Assembly: GCF_007829875.1 (NCBI RefSeq)
Contig: NZ_VIWV01000001.1
Span: 7,328,001 to 7,392,000, forward strand
Length of the DNA stretch: 64,000 bases
Direction of reading: 5' to 3'
DNA from: Streptomyces capillispiralis
GTDB lineage: Bacteria; Actinomycetota; Actinomycetes; Streptomycetales; Streptomycetaceae
Shown here: positions 28,601-34,078 of the stretch, one piece after another
Numbering within the stretch: the first letter of the stretch is position 1
Layout: every line of letters begins with the position of its first letter
Notes under the pieces: model-generated
The model's database searches: none
Told to the model about the DNA's origin: nothing
What the model saw: only the letters and a program-made list of their open reading frames with translations
Made by a program: the position numbers and the translations under genes

Positions 28601-28931
28601 GCCCGAGCGCGACCCGGCGCACTCGCCGCTGTTCCAGGTCATGTTCAACCTGGTGCCCGCCGCCGAAGCCGCGCCGGCGGACCCCACCGGCCTCGGCTTC
28701 GTGCCCCTGCCCACCGACAGCGGCACGGCCAGGTTCGACCTCAACCTCGTCGTCCGCGAGACCCCCGAAGGGCTGCGAGGCTACCTGGAGTACAGCACCG
28801 ACCTGTACGCCAGGAGCACGGCCCGAGAGCTCGCGGCCGCCTACGAGAGACTGCTGCTCAAGATCGTCACGCAGCCCGGCGAGAGCCTCGCCCGGCTGCG
28901 CGAGGCGGCGGCGGACGGCGGTGCCGGATGA
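19680..28931 (+). CDS. Non-ribosomal peptide synthetase 2: dock-C-A(Thr)-PCP-C*-A(?)[N-MT]-PCP-C(degenerate)
   Basis: The GTG at 19680 overlaps the preceding stop and gives 3083 residues. An N-terminal helical segment (about 1-58) precedes C3 (HHSVSDG, His187). A3 has the same threonine code as A2 (DFWNVGMVH) and PCP3 has Ser1068. C4 is atypical like C2: HHLIEDA at 1292 and PGGAANVQDVYP. A4 reads DVQAGGAIA, which I cannot assign; its small residues suggest a roomy pocket. A4 is split by a SAM-dependent N-methyltransferase (about 2120-2360; EVGCGTG, NSVVQYFP). PCP4 is Ser2585. A last C domain (2640-3070) has PWGIFDG at 2772 in place of HHxxxDG, so both histidines are gone. No thioesterase or reductase follows, so chain release is unexplained within this protein. 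Confidence 0.93.
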   Translation: MTTTPTTTTPDNGTSLDLIRRIKSLPANKQRALIAMLKKQGVDLSALEAIGPRPHTADEPVPLSFAQQRLWFLAQLDGTSAYYNIPMAMRLSGPLDRPALLRALETIVQRHEALRTRFVVRDGVPYQEIGDGQDFTVGEEALTDPAALPSLCEREAVAPFDLARDSLIRVRLLRESEREHVLLVTMHHSVSDGWSLGVFFREMVTLYEAFHAGEPSPLAPLPIQYADYAHWQRQWLVDEVQDRQLGYWTRRLEGVDPRLPLPADRTRPAIKTYEGAHERFHLPGDLLRQLKALAEQHDVTLYMTLLSVYALLLHRYSEQTDIAIGTPVANRQRIESEGLIGFFANTLVMRADLSGDPSFTDLLGRVKDMALQAFSHQDVPFEAVVDALQPERSLSHSPLFQVAFVLQEAHTDREVRLGDLDVSLIEFDFDITKFDATLDLRETPDGLIGAFEYNTGLFDRETVERFVRHYTALLHAVVAAPEERLSRLSTLDADERHQVVAGWNEVSEEAPVERCLHGWFEEVAERSPDAVAVEFEDRCLSYGELNARANRLARYLRGLGVGPDVLVALCLPRSEHLVVAVLAVLKAGGAYVPVDPASPADRLAHILADSAPRVLIKDGALPDGLAVPSVPVVDLRADAGLWADHAADDLSLPDLTPSAMAYVIYTSGSTGVPKGVVVEHRNVVRLFTSTDDWFRFGERDVWTLFHSFAFDFSVWEIWGALLHGGRLVVVPQAVTRSPEEFYRLLCASGVTVLNQTPSAFRQLIAAQGEDPEPHAVRVVVFGGEALEVASLRPWLRRPVNKDTQLVNMYGITETTVHVTYHLLTDGDLGRPVSPIGRRIPDLCTYVLDSHGRPAPVGVVGELYVGGEGVARGYLNRPELTAERFLEDPFREEPGARMYRSGDLARWLPDGSLEYLGRNDDQVKIRGFRIELGEIEARLAGHPAVQDARVVAREDTPGDRQLVAYTVLRPGADEPDQHAEFARHLRRTLPDYMIPSAFVALERLPITGNGKLDHKALPAPGIEAFAQRAYAAPSTVTERTLAAAWAELLGFDEDRISARDNFFALGGHSLLITVLIARLKERGLDVTVRSVFSSPTLADLAADIDRAGPAATGYAVPAPAIPEGCERITPEMLPLVRLDQAAVDALTSRVPGGAANVQDVYPLVPSQEGILFHHLMDPANDPYVIPILLTAPDRETCDTFVAALQAVVDRHDVMRTAVVTEGLGEPVQVVLRDVRLDVERRTLDAADSAAAEERARAWLADPGTITLDRAPLLRLAVAADPHSARHFLLLRVHHLIEDATSLRLILEELAAHMTGRADELPPAPAYRDFVGHTLHQLAANDAEAYFRRELGDVTEPTTPFQLVDVHGDGSRVRDLRRSLPPALTSRLREQAQRLRVSPAALFHAAWALVTAATGGRDDVVFGTVLSGRLQGVPGVERMLGNFINTLPLRVRLADRTVKDLVSAVDASLKELIAHEQSALTLAQRSSGLDGDATLFSSMINYRYFEPRQGDLGPATLEDLGIHWLGSLDRTNYPVGVSVDDTGTELSLNAQVDTALSPDAVLGYVETAVSGLVDALAADDGAGTRALDIDVLPAAERHRLLTEWNDTDQPYPDDHCLFELFEEHVRRRPDAIAVEHGEQRLTYAEVNARANRVAHWLREQGVGPDTLVGLCARRSPELVTGLLGILKAGGAYVPIDPDYPRERIRTLVATSGVGIVLSQSHLPSGTLSDADGGERLQIVHLDTGERAGDGTQLLAGRPEHDLTRAELGLTPEHLAYAIFTSGSTGVPKGVLVEQRGVVRLVRNPDYFPTDRDTVVLHHSSISFDVGSQEVLGPLLCGGRLVLHDGDSKDAGALLDRAERSGVTMMALSAAFLPAFAEAAQGRRLPLTYLGVGGEAFSAKDVRRLYAAHPGLTVVNAYGPTENSIASTCHVIPRDIPEDAVVPIGRPIAQSTAHVLDAHLRLVPPGVVGELCVGGAGVGRGYLGNPELTKERFVTDPFATKPGARLYRTGDLVRRLPDGTLEFVGRVDDQVKVRGFRVELGEIENALHSHPAVRGAVVTTQADGETKRLVAYVRPTADWLDATAREQNADRLEQWQDLFEDQYGTGADERTNTTTPGPAAFGDDLNLVGWNCSYTGDAIPEHEMREWIDGTVRRIEELRPRRLLEVGCGTGLLLFRYAGACEAVHAVDISASALAGVRRGAERRGWSHVTLAQGDARSVTLPEGADGTEKFDTVVINSVVQYFPNRLYLEEVIERLLPLVTDGGRILVGDVRNLDLFSAHVTAVERSRLSARATVTALARQVQRRRQQETELLVSPSYFAALPRRFADIGSVDIAVKRGTGGNEMLGYRYDVVLTKGPATAPDADLPWLTAGTPGELRALLADGRPRFGVTGLDNPRVADDVRACESLRGTTAHPYVEPLGASRLTDAAVQRVHDLEDALAYAEELGYGVAVTWSQDRLDGLDVLLAQGERPTARARNAYAATHLANVPQIATTGQALTRTLKDHLTGRIPEYMVPSVFVALEELPLTPNGKVDKRALPAPDEADVHKEAYVAPRTATERTLCRLVQDVLDLDRVGLQDGFFDLGGHSLLATRLTIRVKQETGKELPLQSILAGATLGELAAALDASPGRPADESAPLTPGTGPGDESPLSCQQSELWFLDPHEHLGSAHDNVQMAYRVIGPLDRRAYARAFEALVARHAVLRTSYPRRGDTYVQRVNDPTGFAVALEDVTGDSEVTEFLRAERLRPFGPEDRHMLRVHILTLTPYEHVAVVTRPWGIFDGWSTGVFIAELNALYQALSRGEEPTLPEPPVQYADFARWQHRTFDAGARARQTEYWRSQLAGLPARTALRTDYRRPGTKSYQGSSVEVHVPAAVLDQLKRVSKERGGTLYLTLLSAFATLLGARTDDRELAIGSPVTNRPRPELERLVGYFINVLVIRLDVRPEQAFDELLAQAQQVTAAAHEHKDVPFADLVTALVPERDPAHSPLFQVMFNLVPAAEAAPADPTGLGFVPLPTDSGTARFDLNLVVRETPEGLRGYLEYSTDLYARSTARELAAAYERLLLKIVTQPGESLARLREAAADGGAG
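21675..22526 (+). repeat. Copy 2 of the 852-bp adenylation-domain cassette
   Basis: Partner of 17332-18183; one mismatch was seen in 852 bp. Upstream flanks stay similar but diverge at many third positions; downstream identity stops abruptly at the GTC codon ending at 22526, where copy 1 runs into the embedded FkbM methyltransferase and copy 2 into a normal A-domain C-terminus. Confidence 0.93.
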
Positions 28932-29239
28932 GCACCGCCGCCACCCGCCCCGCCCGTCCCGCCCCGACCAGCGAAAGCGCGCACATGACCAAGGAAAAGA
29001 CCTTCACCCTGATCGTCGACGCCGTCCGCGAGATCCTCCCCGAACTCGCCGACCACGACTTCGGCGAGACCGACACCCTGGACGGGCTCGGCGCCAACTC
29101 CATGGACCGCGCGGAGATCGTCATGACCGTCCTGGAGGAGATGGACCTCGACATACCCCTGGTCGACACCCACGGGCCGCGGAACCTGGGCGAGCTCGCC
29201 CAGCACCTCAGCGACACGGCAGCGGTCAAGGCCGGGTGA
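28928..29239 (+). CDS. Stand-alone acyl carrier protein (donor ACP of the beta-branching cassette)
   Basis: 103 residues, starting at the ATG that overlaps the NRPS stop (ATGA); an internal ATG at 28985 is an alternative start. The carrier motif LGANSMD supplies the phosphopantetheine serine, and the EMDLDIPL helix pattern is that of free-standing ACPs in HMG-synthase cassettes. It lies immediately before the decarboxylating KS and HMGS genes, so it should carry malonyl, then acetyl, to the HMG synthase for beta-alkylation of a polyketide intermediate. Assignment of the partner module is not possible here. Confidence 0.9.
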   Translation: MSTAATRPARPAPTSESAHMTKEKTFTLIVDAVREILPELADHDFGETDTLDGLGANSMDRAEIVMTVLEEMDLDIPLVDTHGPRNLGELAQHLSDTAAVKAG

Positions 29240-29240
29240 C

Positions 29241-30464
29241 GTGAGCGACTCCGCAGGGCTCGTCGTCACCGGCATCGGCGTCACCACCGCCGTGGGCCGG
29301 GGCAAGGCCGACTTCACCCGGGCGCTGTTCGCCGGGGAGCACCGGTTCGCCGTCATGGACCGGCCCGGGCGGCAGTCCGGCACCCGCTTCGTGGGCGCCG
29401 AACTGCCCGACCCGGTCCCGGCCCCCCGGCTCGACGCCCGCGACCTGCGCACCGCGTCCCTCACCGGACAGGTCGCCCTGGCCACCCTCGAAGAGGCGTG
29501 GACCGAGGCGGGCCTCGACGGCTACGACGCCGACCGGATCGGCCTCGTCATCGGCGGCAGCAACCTCCAGCAGCGCGAACTCGTCCGGGCTCACGACCGG
29601 CACCGGGCCAAACCGCACTTCCTGCGGCCCAGCTACGGCCTGTCGTTCCTGGACACCGACCTGTGCGGCCTGTGCACGAGCGCCTTCGGGATCCGCGGCC
29701 TGGCCCACACCGTGGGGGGCGCCTCGGCCAGCGGGCAGCTCGCCGTCATCGAGGCGGCCGAGGCCGTCGCCGCGGGGCGCGTCGACGTGTGCGTCGCCCT
29801 GGGCGCGCTCGCCGACCTGTCGTACTGGGAGCTGCTCGGCCTGCGCGCCATGGGCGCCATGGCGGGCGAGGACCACGCCGACGCGCCCGCCGAGGCCTGC
29901 CGCCCCTTCGACAGGGGGCGGTCCGGCTTCGTCTACGGCGAGGCCTGCGCCGCCCTGGTCATCGAGCGCCGGGACGCCCGCCCGGCCGCCCCCGCCCCCT
30001 ACGCGCGGCTCAGCGGCTGGTCCGTGCGCCTGGACGGCAACCGCGACCCCAACCCGTCCCTGGCGGGCGAGACCGCGGCGATCCGCCAGGCCCTGCACCG
30101 CGCCGGACTCACCGCACGGGACATCGACTACGTCAACCCGCACGGCACCGCGTCCCCCACGGGCGACGAGACCGAAGTGGCGGCGCTCAAGGCCTGCGGC
30201 CTCACCCACGCCGCGGTCAACGCCACCAAGTCGATCACCGGCCACGGTCTGACGGCCGCCGGAGCCGTCGAGGCTGCCGCCTCCCTGCTGCAGATGCGGC
30301 ACGGGCGACTGCACCCCACGCGCAACCTCACCGCACCCGTCGACGACGCCCCGCGCTGGGTGCGCGGGCAGGCCGTCGACGCCGACATCCAGCACTGCCT
30401 GAGCCTGAGCATGGGCTTCGGCGGCATCAACACCGCACTGTGCCTGAGCGCGTGCGCCGCATAG
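29241..30464 (+). CDS. Non-elongating ketosynthase homologue, probable malonyl-ACP decarboxylase (Cys to Ser)
   Basis: 407 residues from a GTG one base after the ACP stop. The fold is a FabF-like KS: it keeps NPHGTASPTGD and KSITGHG histidines, but the nucleophile position reads GGASASG, with Ser where condensing enzymes have Cys. This is the hallmark of the KS-like decarboxylases of HMG-synthase cassettes, which turn malonyl-ACP into acetyl-ACP for the adjacent HMGS. The gene sits between donor ACP and HMGS, as in other trans-AT clusters. It could not condense units itself without the Cys. Confidence 0.92.
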   Translation: MSDSAGLVVTGIGVTTAVGRGKADFTRALFAGEHRFAVMDRPGRQSGTRFVGAELPDPVPAPRLDARDLRTASLTGQVALATLEEAWTEAGLDGYDADRIGLVIGGSNLQQRELVRAHDRHRAKPHFLRPSYGLSFLDTDLCGLCTSAFGIRGLAHTVGGASASGQLAVIEAAEAVAAGRVDVCVALGALADLSYWELLGLRAMGAMAGEDHADAPAEACRPFDRGRSGFVYGEACAALVIERRDARPAAPAPYARLSGWSVRLDGNRDPNPSLAGETAAIRQALHRAGLTARDIDYVNPHGTASPTGDETEVAALKACGLTHAAVNATKSITGHGLTAAGAVEAAASLLQMRHGRLHPTRNLTAPVDDAPRWVRGQAVDADIQHCLSLSMGFGGINTALCLSACAA

Positions 30465-30484
30465 AGAGCAGAACAGCGAACCCC

Positions 30485-31750
30485 ATGTCCCGCGTCGGTA
30501 TCGAAGCGATGAACGTGTTCGGCGGCTCGGCCGTGCTCGACGTCATGCAGTTGGCGCGGCACCGCCAGCTCGACCTCGCGCGCCTGAACAACCTCCTGAT
30601 GAAGGAGAAGACGGTCGCGCTGCCCTTCGAGGACCCGGTCACCTTCGGGGCCAACGCGGCCCGGCCGCTCCTCGACCGCATGAGCGAGGAGGAGAAGAGC
30701 CGCATCGAACTCCTCATCACCTGCACCGAGTCGGGCTTCGACTTCTCCAAGTCGGCGAGCACGTATCTGCACGACCAGCTGGGCCTGAGCCGCAACTGCC
30801 GCATGTTCGAGGTCAAGCAGGCCTGCTACGCGGGCACCGCCGGATTCCAGATGGCCTGCAACTTCATCCTCTCCGGCACCTCGCCGGGCGCCAAGGCCCT
30901 GGTGATCGCCACCGACATCTCGCGCTACATCCTGGAGGACGGCGACGACGCGGCCGCGCAGGACTGGGCGTACGCCGAACCCAGCGGCGGCGCGGGCGCC
31001 GTCGCCCTGCTCGTCAGCGACGCCCCGCACGTCTTCCAGCTCGACGTCGGCGCCAGCGGCACCTACGGCTACGAGGTGATGGACACCTGCCGCCCCGCCC
31101 CGGACAGCGAGGCCGGCGACGTCGACCTGTCCCTGATGTCGTACCTGGACTGCTGCGAACAGGCCTACCGCGCCTACGAGGCCAAGGTGGAGGGCGCCGA
31201 CTACCGCGACACCTTCCAGTACCTCGCCTTCCACACCCCCTTCGGCGGCATGGTCAAGGGCGCCCACCGCACCATGATGCGCAAGTTCGCCAAGGCCAAG
31301 GGCGCGGAGGTCGCCGAGGACTTCGAGCGTCGCGTCGCGCCGGGCCTCGGCTACTGCGGGCGCGTCGGCAACATCATGGGCGCGACGGTCTTCCTCTCCC
31401 TCGCCGGCACCATCTGCGACGGCGCCTACCCCGACCCGCGGCGCATCGGACTCTTCTCGTACGGATCCGGCTGCTGCTCGGAGTTCTACAGCGGTGTCGT
31501 CACCCCGGACGGCGCGCGGCGGCTGCGGGCCATGGGCATCGAAGCCCATCTCGACGCCCGCCACGAGCTCTCCCTCGACGAGTACGACCAGCTCCTGCGG
31601 GACAGCGCGTTCGTCCGCGTCGGCACCCGCGACACCGTCGTGAACCAGGACTTCGTCGCCCGGACCGCCCGGAGCGCCGCGGGCGCGTCACCGCGCCTCG
31701 TCCTGCGCGCGATCAAGGAGTTCCACCGGGAGTACGCATGGATCGACTGA
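30485..31750 (+). CDS. HMG-CoA synthase-like enzyme (beta-branching, HMGS)
   Basis: 421 residues starting at an ATG 20 bp after the KS stop. The catalytic Cys114 lies in VKQACYAG and the catalytic His250 in AFHTPFGG; the overall length and the GNIMGA segment match polyketide HMG synthases. It would add acetyl from the donor ACP to a beta-keto thioester on a PKS ACP, giving an HMG-like branch that the downstream ECH dehydrates. The last 13 bases overlap the next gene, implying translational coupling. The tandem ACP near 2201-2543 is one possible acceptor, since HMGS modules often have twin ACPs, but an acceptor upstream of the window is equally possible. Confidence 0.95.
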   Translation: MSRVGIEAMNVFGGSAVLDVMQLARHRQLDLARLNNLLMKEKTVALPFEDPVTFGANAARPLLDRMSEEEKSRIELLITCTESGFDFSKSASTYLHDQLGLSRNCRMFEVKQACYAGTAGFQMACNFILSGTSPGAKALVIATDISRYILEDGDDAAAQDWAYAEPSGGAGAVALLVSDAPHVFQLDVGASGTYGYEVMDTCRPAPDSEAGDVDLSLMSYLDCCEQAYRAYEAKVEGADYRDTFQYLAFHTPFGGMVKGAHRTMMRKFAKAKGAEVAEDFERRVAPGLGYCGRVGNIMGATVFLSLAGTICDGAYPDPRRIGLFSYGSGCCSEFYSGVVTPDGARRLRAMGIEAHLDARHELSLDEYDQLLRDSAFVRVGTRDTVVNQDFVARTARSAAGASPRLVLRAIKEFHREYAWID

Positions 31751-34074
31751 CCTACTCCACCCTGCGCGTCCGCGAACAGGGCAGCGTGCTCTTCGCCCGG
31801 ATCCACAGGCCGGAGGCGGGCAACGCCATCAACGCCACGCTCGTCCACGAACTCGACGACGTCCTGACACGCGCCGCCGGCGCGCAGCACACCACCGTCG
31901 TCGTGCTCGAAGGATCGCCCGAGGTGTTCTGCTCCGGTGCCGACTTCGGCGTGATCAGCGACGCGGTGCGCACGGGCCGGGACACGTCCTTCGACCCCGA
32001 GCCGATGTTCGAACTCTTCCGGCGCTTGGCGTACGCCGACGTGCTCACCGTCGCGCACGTGCGCGGCAGGACCAACGCGGGCGGCGTCGGCCTGGTGGCC
32101 GCGTGCGACGTGGTGATCGCCGACGAGAGCGCGACCTTCGGCCTCTCCGAGCTGCTCTTCGGCCTGATCCCGGCCGTCGTGCTGCCCTATCTGATCCGCA
32201 GGACCGGCTTCCAGCGCGCCCACTACCTCGCCGCCACCACCCAGACCGTCGACGCCCGGCAGGCCCACGAGTGGGGACTCGTCGACGCGCTCGGCACCCC
32301 CGGCGAACCCCTCCTGAAGCGCCACCTCCAGCGCCTCGGCCGGCTCTCGAAGAAGGGCGTCGCGGGCTACAAGGCGTATCTGCGCGAGCTGTCCCCGCTC
32401 ACCGAGCACACCAAGGACGTCGCCCTCGCCACCAACCGCCGCGTCTTCGGCGACCCCGACAACCTACGGGCCATCCGGCGCTACACCGAGGAGGGCGTCT
32501 TCCCCTGGGAGACCGCGAGCCAGGACGCCACCGCCGCTCCGCCCCCGCAGCCGTCACCGCCCCCGCAGCCGTCACCGCCCCCGCAGCCGTCACCGCCTCC
32601 GCAGCCCTCCCCGAGCGAGACCACCGTGGAACCACAGCACCGGCGGCCCGCCGTCCCGTCGCGGCCGCCCGCCCTGTCGCCCCGGGCCCTCGGCAGCCCG
32701 CACTTCCGCGCGGCCCACGGCGTCGACTACGCCTACGCCGCCGGAGCGATGTACAAGGGCATCGCCTCCGTCGACCTGGTCATCGCGCTCGGCAACGCGG
32801 GCATGCTCGGCTTCTTCGGCACCGGCGGGCTCCCCCTCGACGAGATCGACGACGCGATCACCCGCATCAGGAAGGAACTCGACCCCGGCCGCGCCTTCGG
32901 CATGAACCTCCTGAACAGCCCGGACGACCCGGACCTGGAGGACCGTACCGTCGAGCTGTACCTGCGCCACGGCGTGCGCTCCGTCGAGGCGTCCGCCTAT
33001 CTGCGGCCCACGCTGCCGCTCGTCCGCTACCGTCTCGCGGGCCTGCGCACCGACGCCGAGGGACGACTCCGCCAGGACCACCACATCGTCGCCAAGGTGT
33101 CGCGCACCGAGGTCGCCGAGCACTTCCTGCGCCCCGCCCCGGAACCCCTGGTCCGCCGCCTGCTCGACGACGGCCTGATCACCCCCGAGCAGGCCGGACT
33201 GGGCGCCCGCCTCCCGCTGGCGCAGGACCTGTGCGTCGAGGCGGACTCGGCGGGCCACACCGACGGCGGCAACGCCTACGTCCTCATGCCCGCCATGCGC
33301 GCCCTGCGCGACCGCGTGACGCGCGAGCAGGGCTACTCCGAGGAGAACGGCGTGCGCGTCGGCGCCGCGGGCGGCATCGGCACCCCCGAGGCCGCCCTCG
33401 CCGCCCTGACCCTGGGCGCCGACTTCCTCGTGACCGGCTCCATCAACCAGTGCACCGTGGAGGCCGGGACCAGCGACGAGGTCAAGGACCTCCTCCAGGG
33501 CCTCGGCGTGCACGACACCGAGTACGCGCCCGCGGGCGACATGTTCGAGGTCGGGGCCCGCGTCCAAGCCGTCAGGAAGAGCACCTTCTTCCCCGCCCGT
33601 GCCCAGAAGCTGTACGAGCTCTACCTGCGGCACGACTCCCTCGACGACCTCGACGCACGCACCCGGGCCACCCTGGAGAACAAGTACTTCCGGCGGTCCC
33701 TCGACGAGGTGTGGGAGGAGACCCGCGCCCACCTGGCACGGCGCTCCCCGGCCCGGCTCGCGGAGGTCGAGCGCAGCCCCAAGCAGAAGATGGCCCACGT
33801 CTTCCGCTGGTACTTCGTGCACTCCACACGCCTCGCGCTGCGCGGCGCGGAGCCGCGCGTCGACCACCAGATCCACTGCGGCCCCGCCCTCGGCGCGTTC
33901 AACACCTGGGTGCGCGGCACCGAGCTGGAGCCCTGGCGCGGCCGCAGGGTCGACGTCATCGCCGAGCGGCTGCTGCGGGGGACCGCGGCCCTGCTCTCCG
34001 AGCGCATGGCCGCCTACGGCGCCCTGGCCGCGGGCGGCACCCCGCCCTCCTCCGACACCACGACGGCTGAGTGA
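31738..34074 (+). CDS. Fusion of enoyl-CoA hydratase-like dehydratase (ECH1) and trans-acting enoylreductase (PfaD-like)
   Basis: 778 residues; the ATG lies inside the HMGS 3' end. Residues 1-260 are a crotonase-fold ECH with FCSGADF and the ADESATFGLSELLFG segment typical of the first ECH of HMGS cassettes (PksH type), which dehydrates the HMG-like intermediate. A proline-rich linker of four PPPQPS units (about 268-291) leads into a PfaD-type FMN-dependent enoylreductase (about 305-760; GMLGFFGTGGLP, VGAAGGIGTPEAA, FLVTGSINQC), which reduces PKS enoyl thioesters in trans. The two activities are normally separate genes. There is no stop or frame break between them, and both halves look full length. 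No ECH2 decarboxylase gene is present in the window. Confidence 0.92.
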   Translation: MDRLTYSTLRVREQGSVLFARIHRPEAGNAINATLVHELDDVLTRAAGAQHTTVVVLEGSPEVFCSGADFGVISDAVRTGRDTSFDPEPMFELFRRLAYADVLTVAHVRGRTNAGGVGLVAACDVVIADESATFGLSELLFGLIPAVVLPYLIRRTGFQRAHYLAATTQTVDARQAHEWGLVDALGTPGEPLLKRHLQRLGRLSKKGVAGYKAYLRELSPLTEHTKDVALATNRRVFGDPDNLRAIRRYTEEGVFPWETASQDATAAPPPQPSPPPQPSPPPQPSPPPQPSPSETTVEPQHRRPAVPSRPPALSPRALGSPHFRAAHGVDYAYAAGAMYKGIASVDLVIALGNAGMLGFFGTGGLPLDEIDDAITRIRKELDPGRAFGMNLLNSPDDPDLEDRTVELYLRHGVRSVEASAYLRPTLPLVRYRLAGLRTDAEGRLRQDHHIVAKVSRTEVAEHFLRPAPEPLVRRLLDDGLITPEQAGLGARLPLAQDLCVEADSAGHTDGGNAYVLMPAMRALRDRVTREQGYSEENGVRVGAAGGIGTPEAALAALTLGADFLVTGSINQCTVEAGTSDEVKDLLQGLGVHDTEYAPAGDMFEVGARVQAVRKSTFFPARAQKLYELYLRHDSLDDLDARTRATLENKYFRRSLDEVWEETRAHLARRSPARLAEVERSPKQKMAHVFRWYFVHSTRLALRGAEPRVDHQIHCGPALGAFNTWVRGTELEPWRGRRVDVIAERLLRGTAALLSERMAAYGALAAGGTPPSSDTTTAE
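32539..32610 (+). repeat. 18-bp repeat x4 encoding the PPPQPS interdomain linker
   Basis: Four in-frame 18-bp units encode PPPQPS; the first three are identical and the last has synonymous changes. They form the linker joining the ECH and enoylreductase halves, and probably grew by slippage. Confidence 0.9.
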
Positions 34075-34078
34075 TCAC

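Noticed and set aside
21135..28622. 2495-residue minus-strand open frame, and similar ones at 1055-5155, 11605-16665 and 16726-19314
   Set aside because: High-GC shadows of the PKS and NRPS genes; no recognisable family and no ribosome site.
29241..30464. Elongating FabF-type ketosynthase
   Set aside because: The nucleophile Cys is Ser (GGASASG) and the neighbours are a donor ACP and HMGS, so decarboxylase is the better call.
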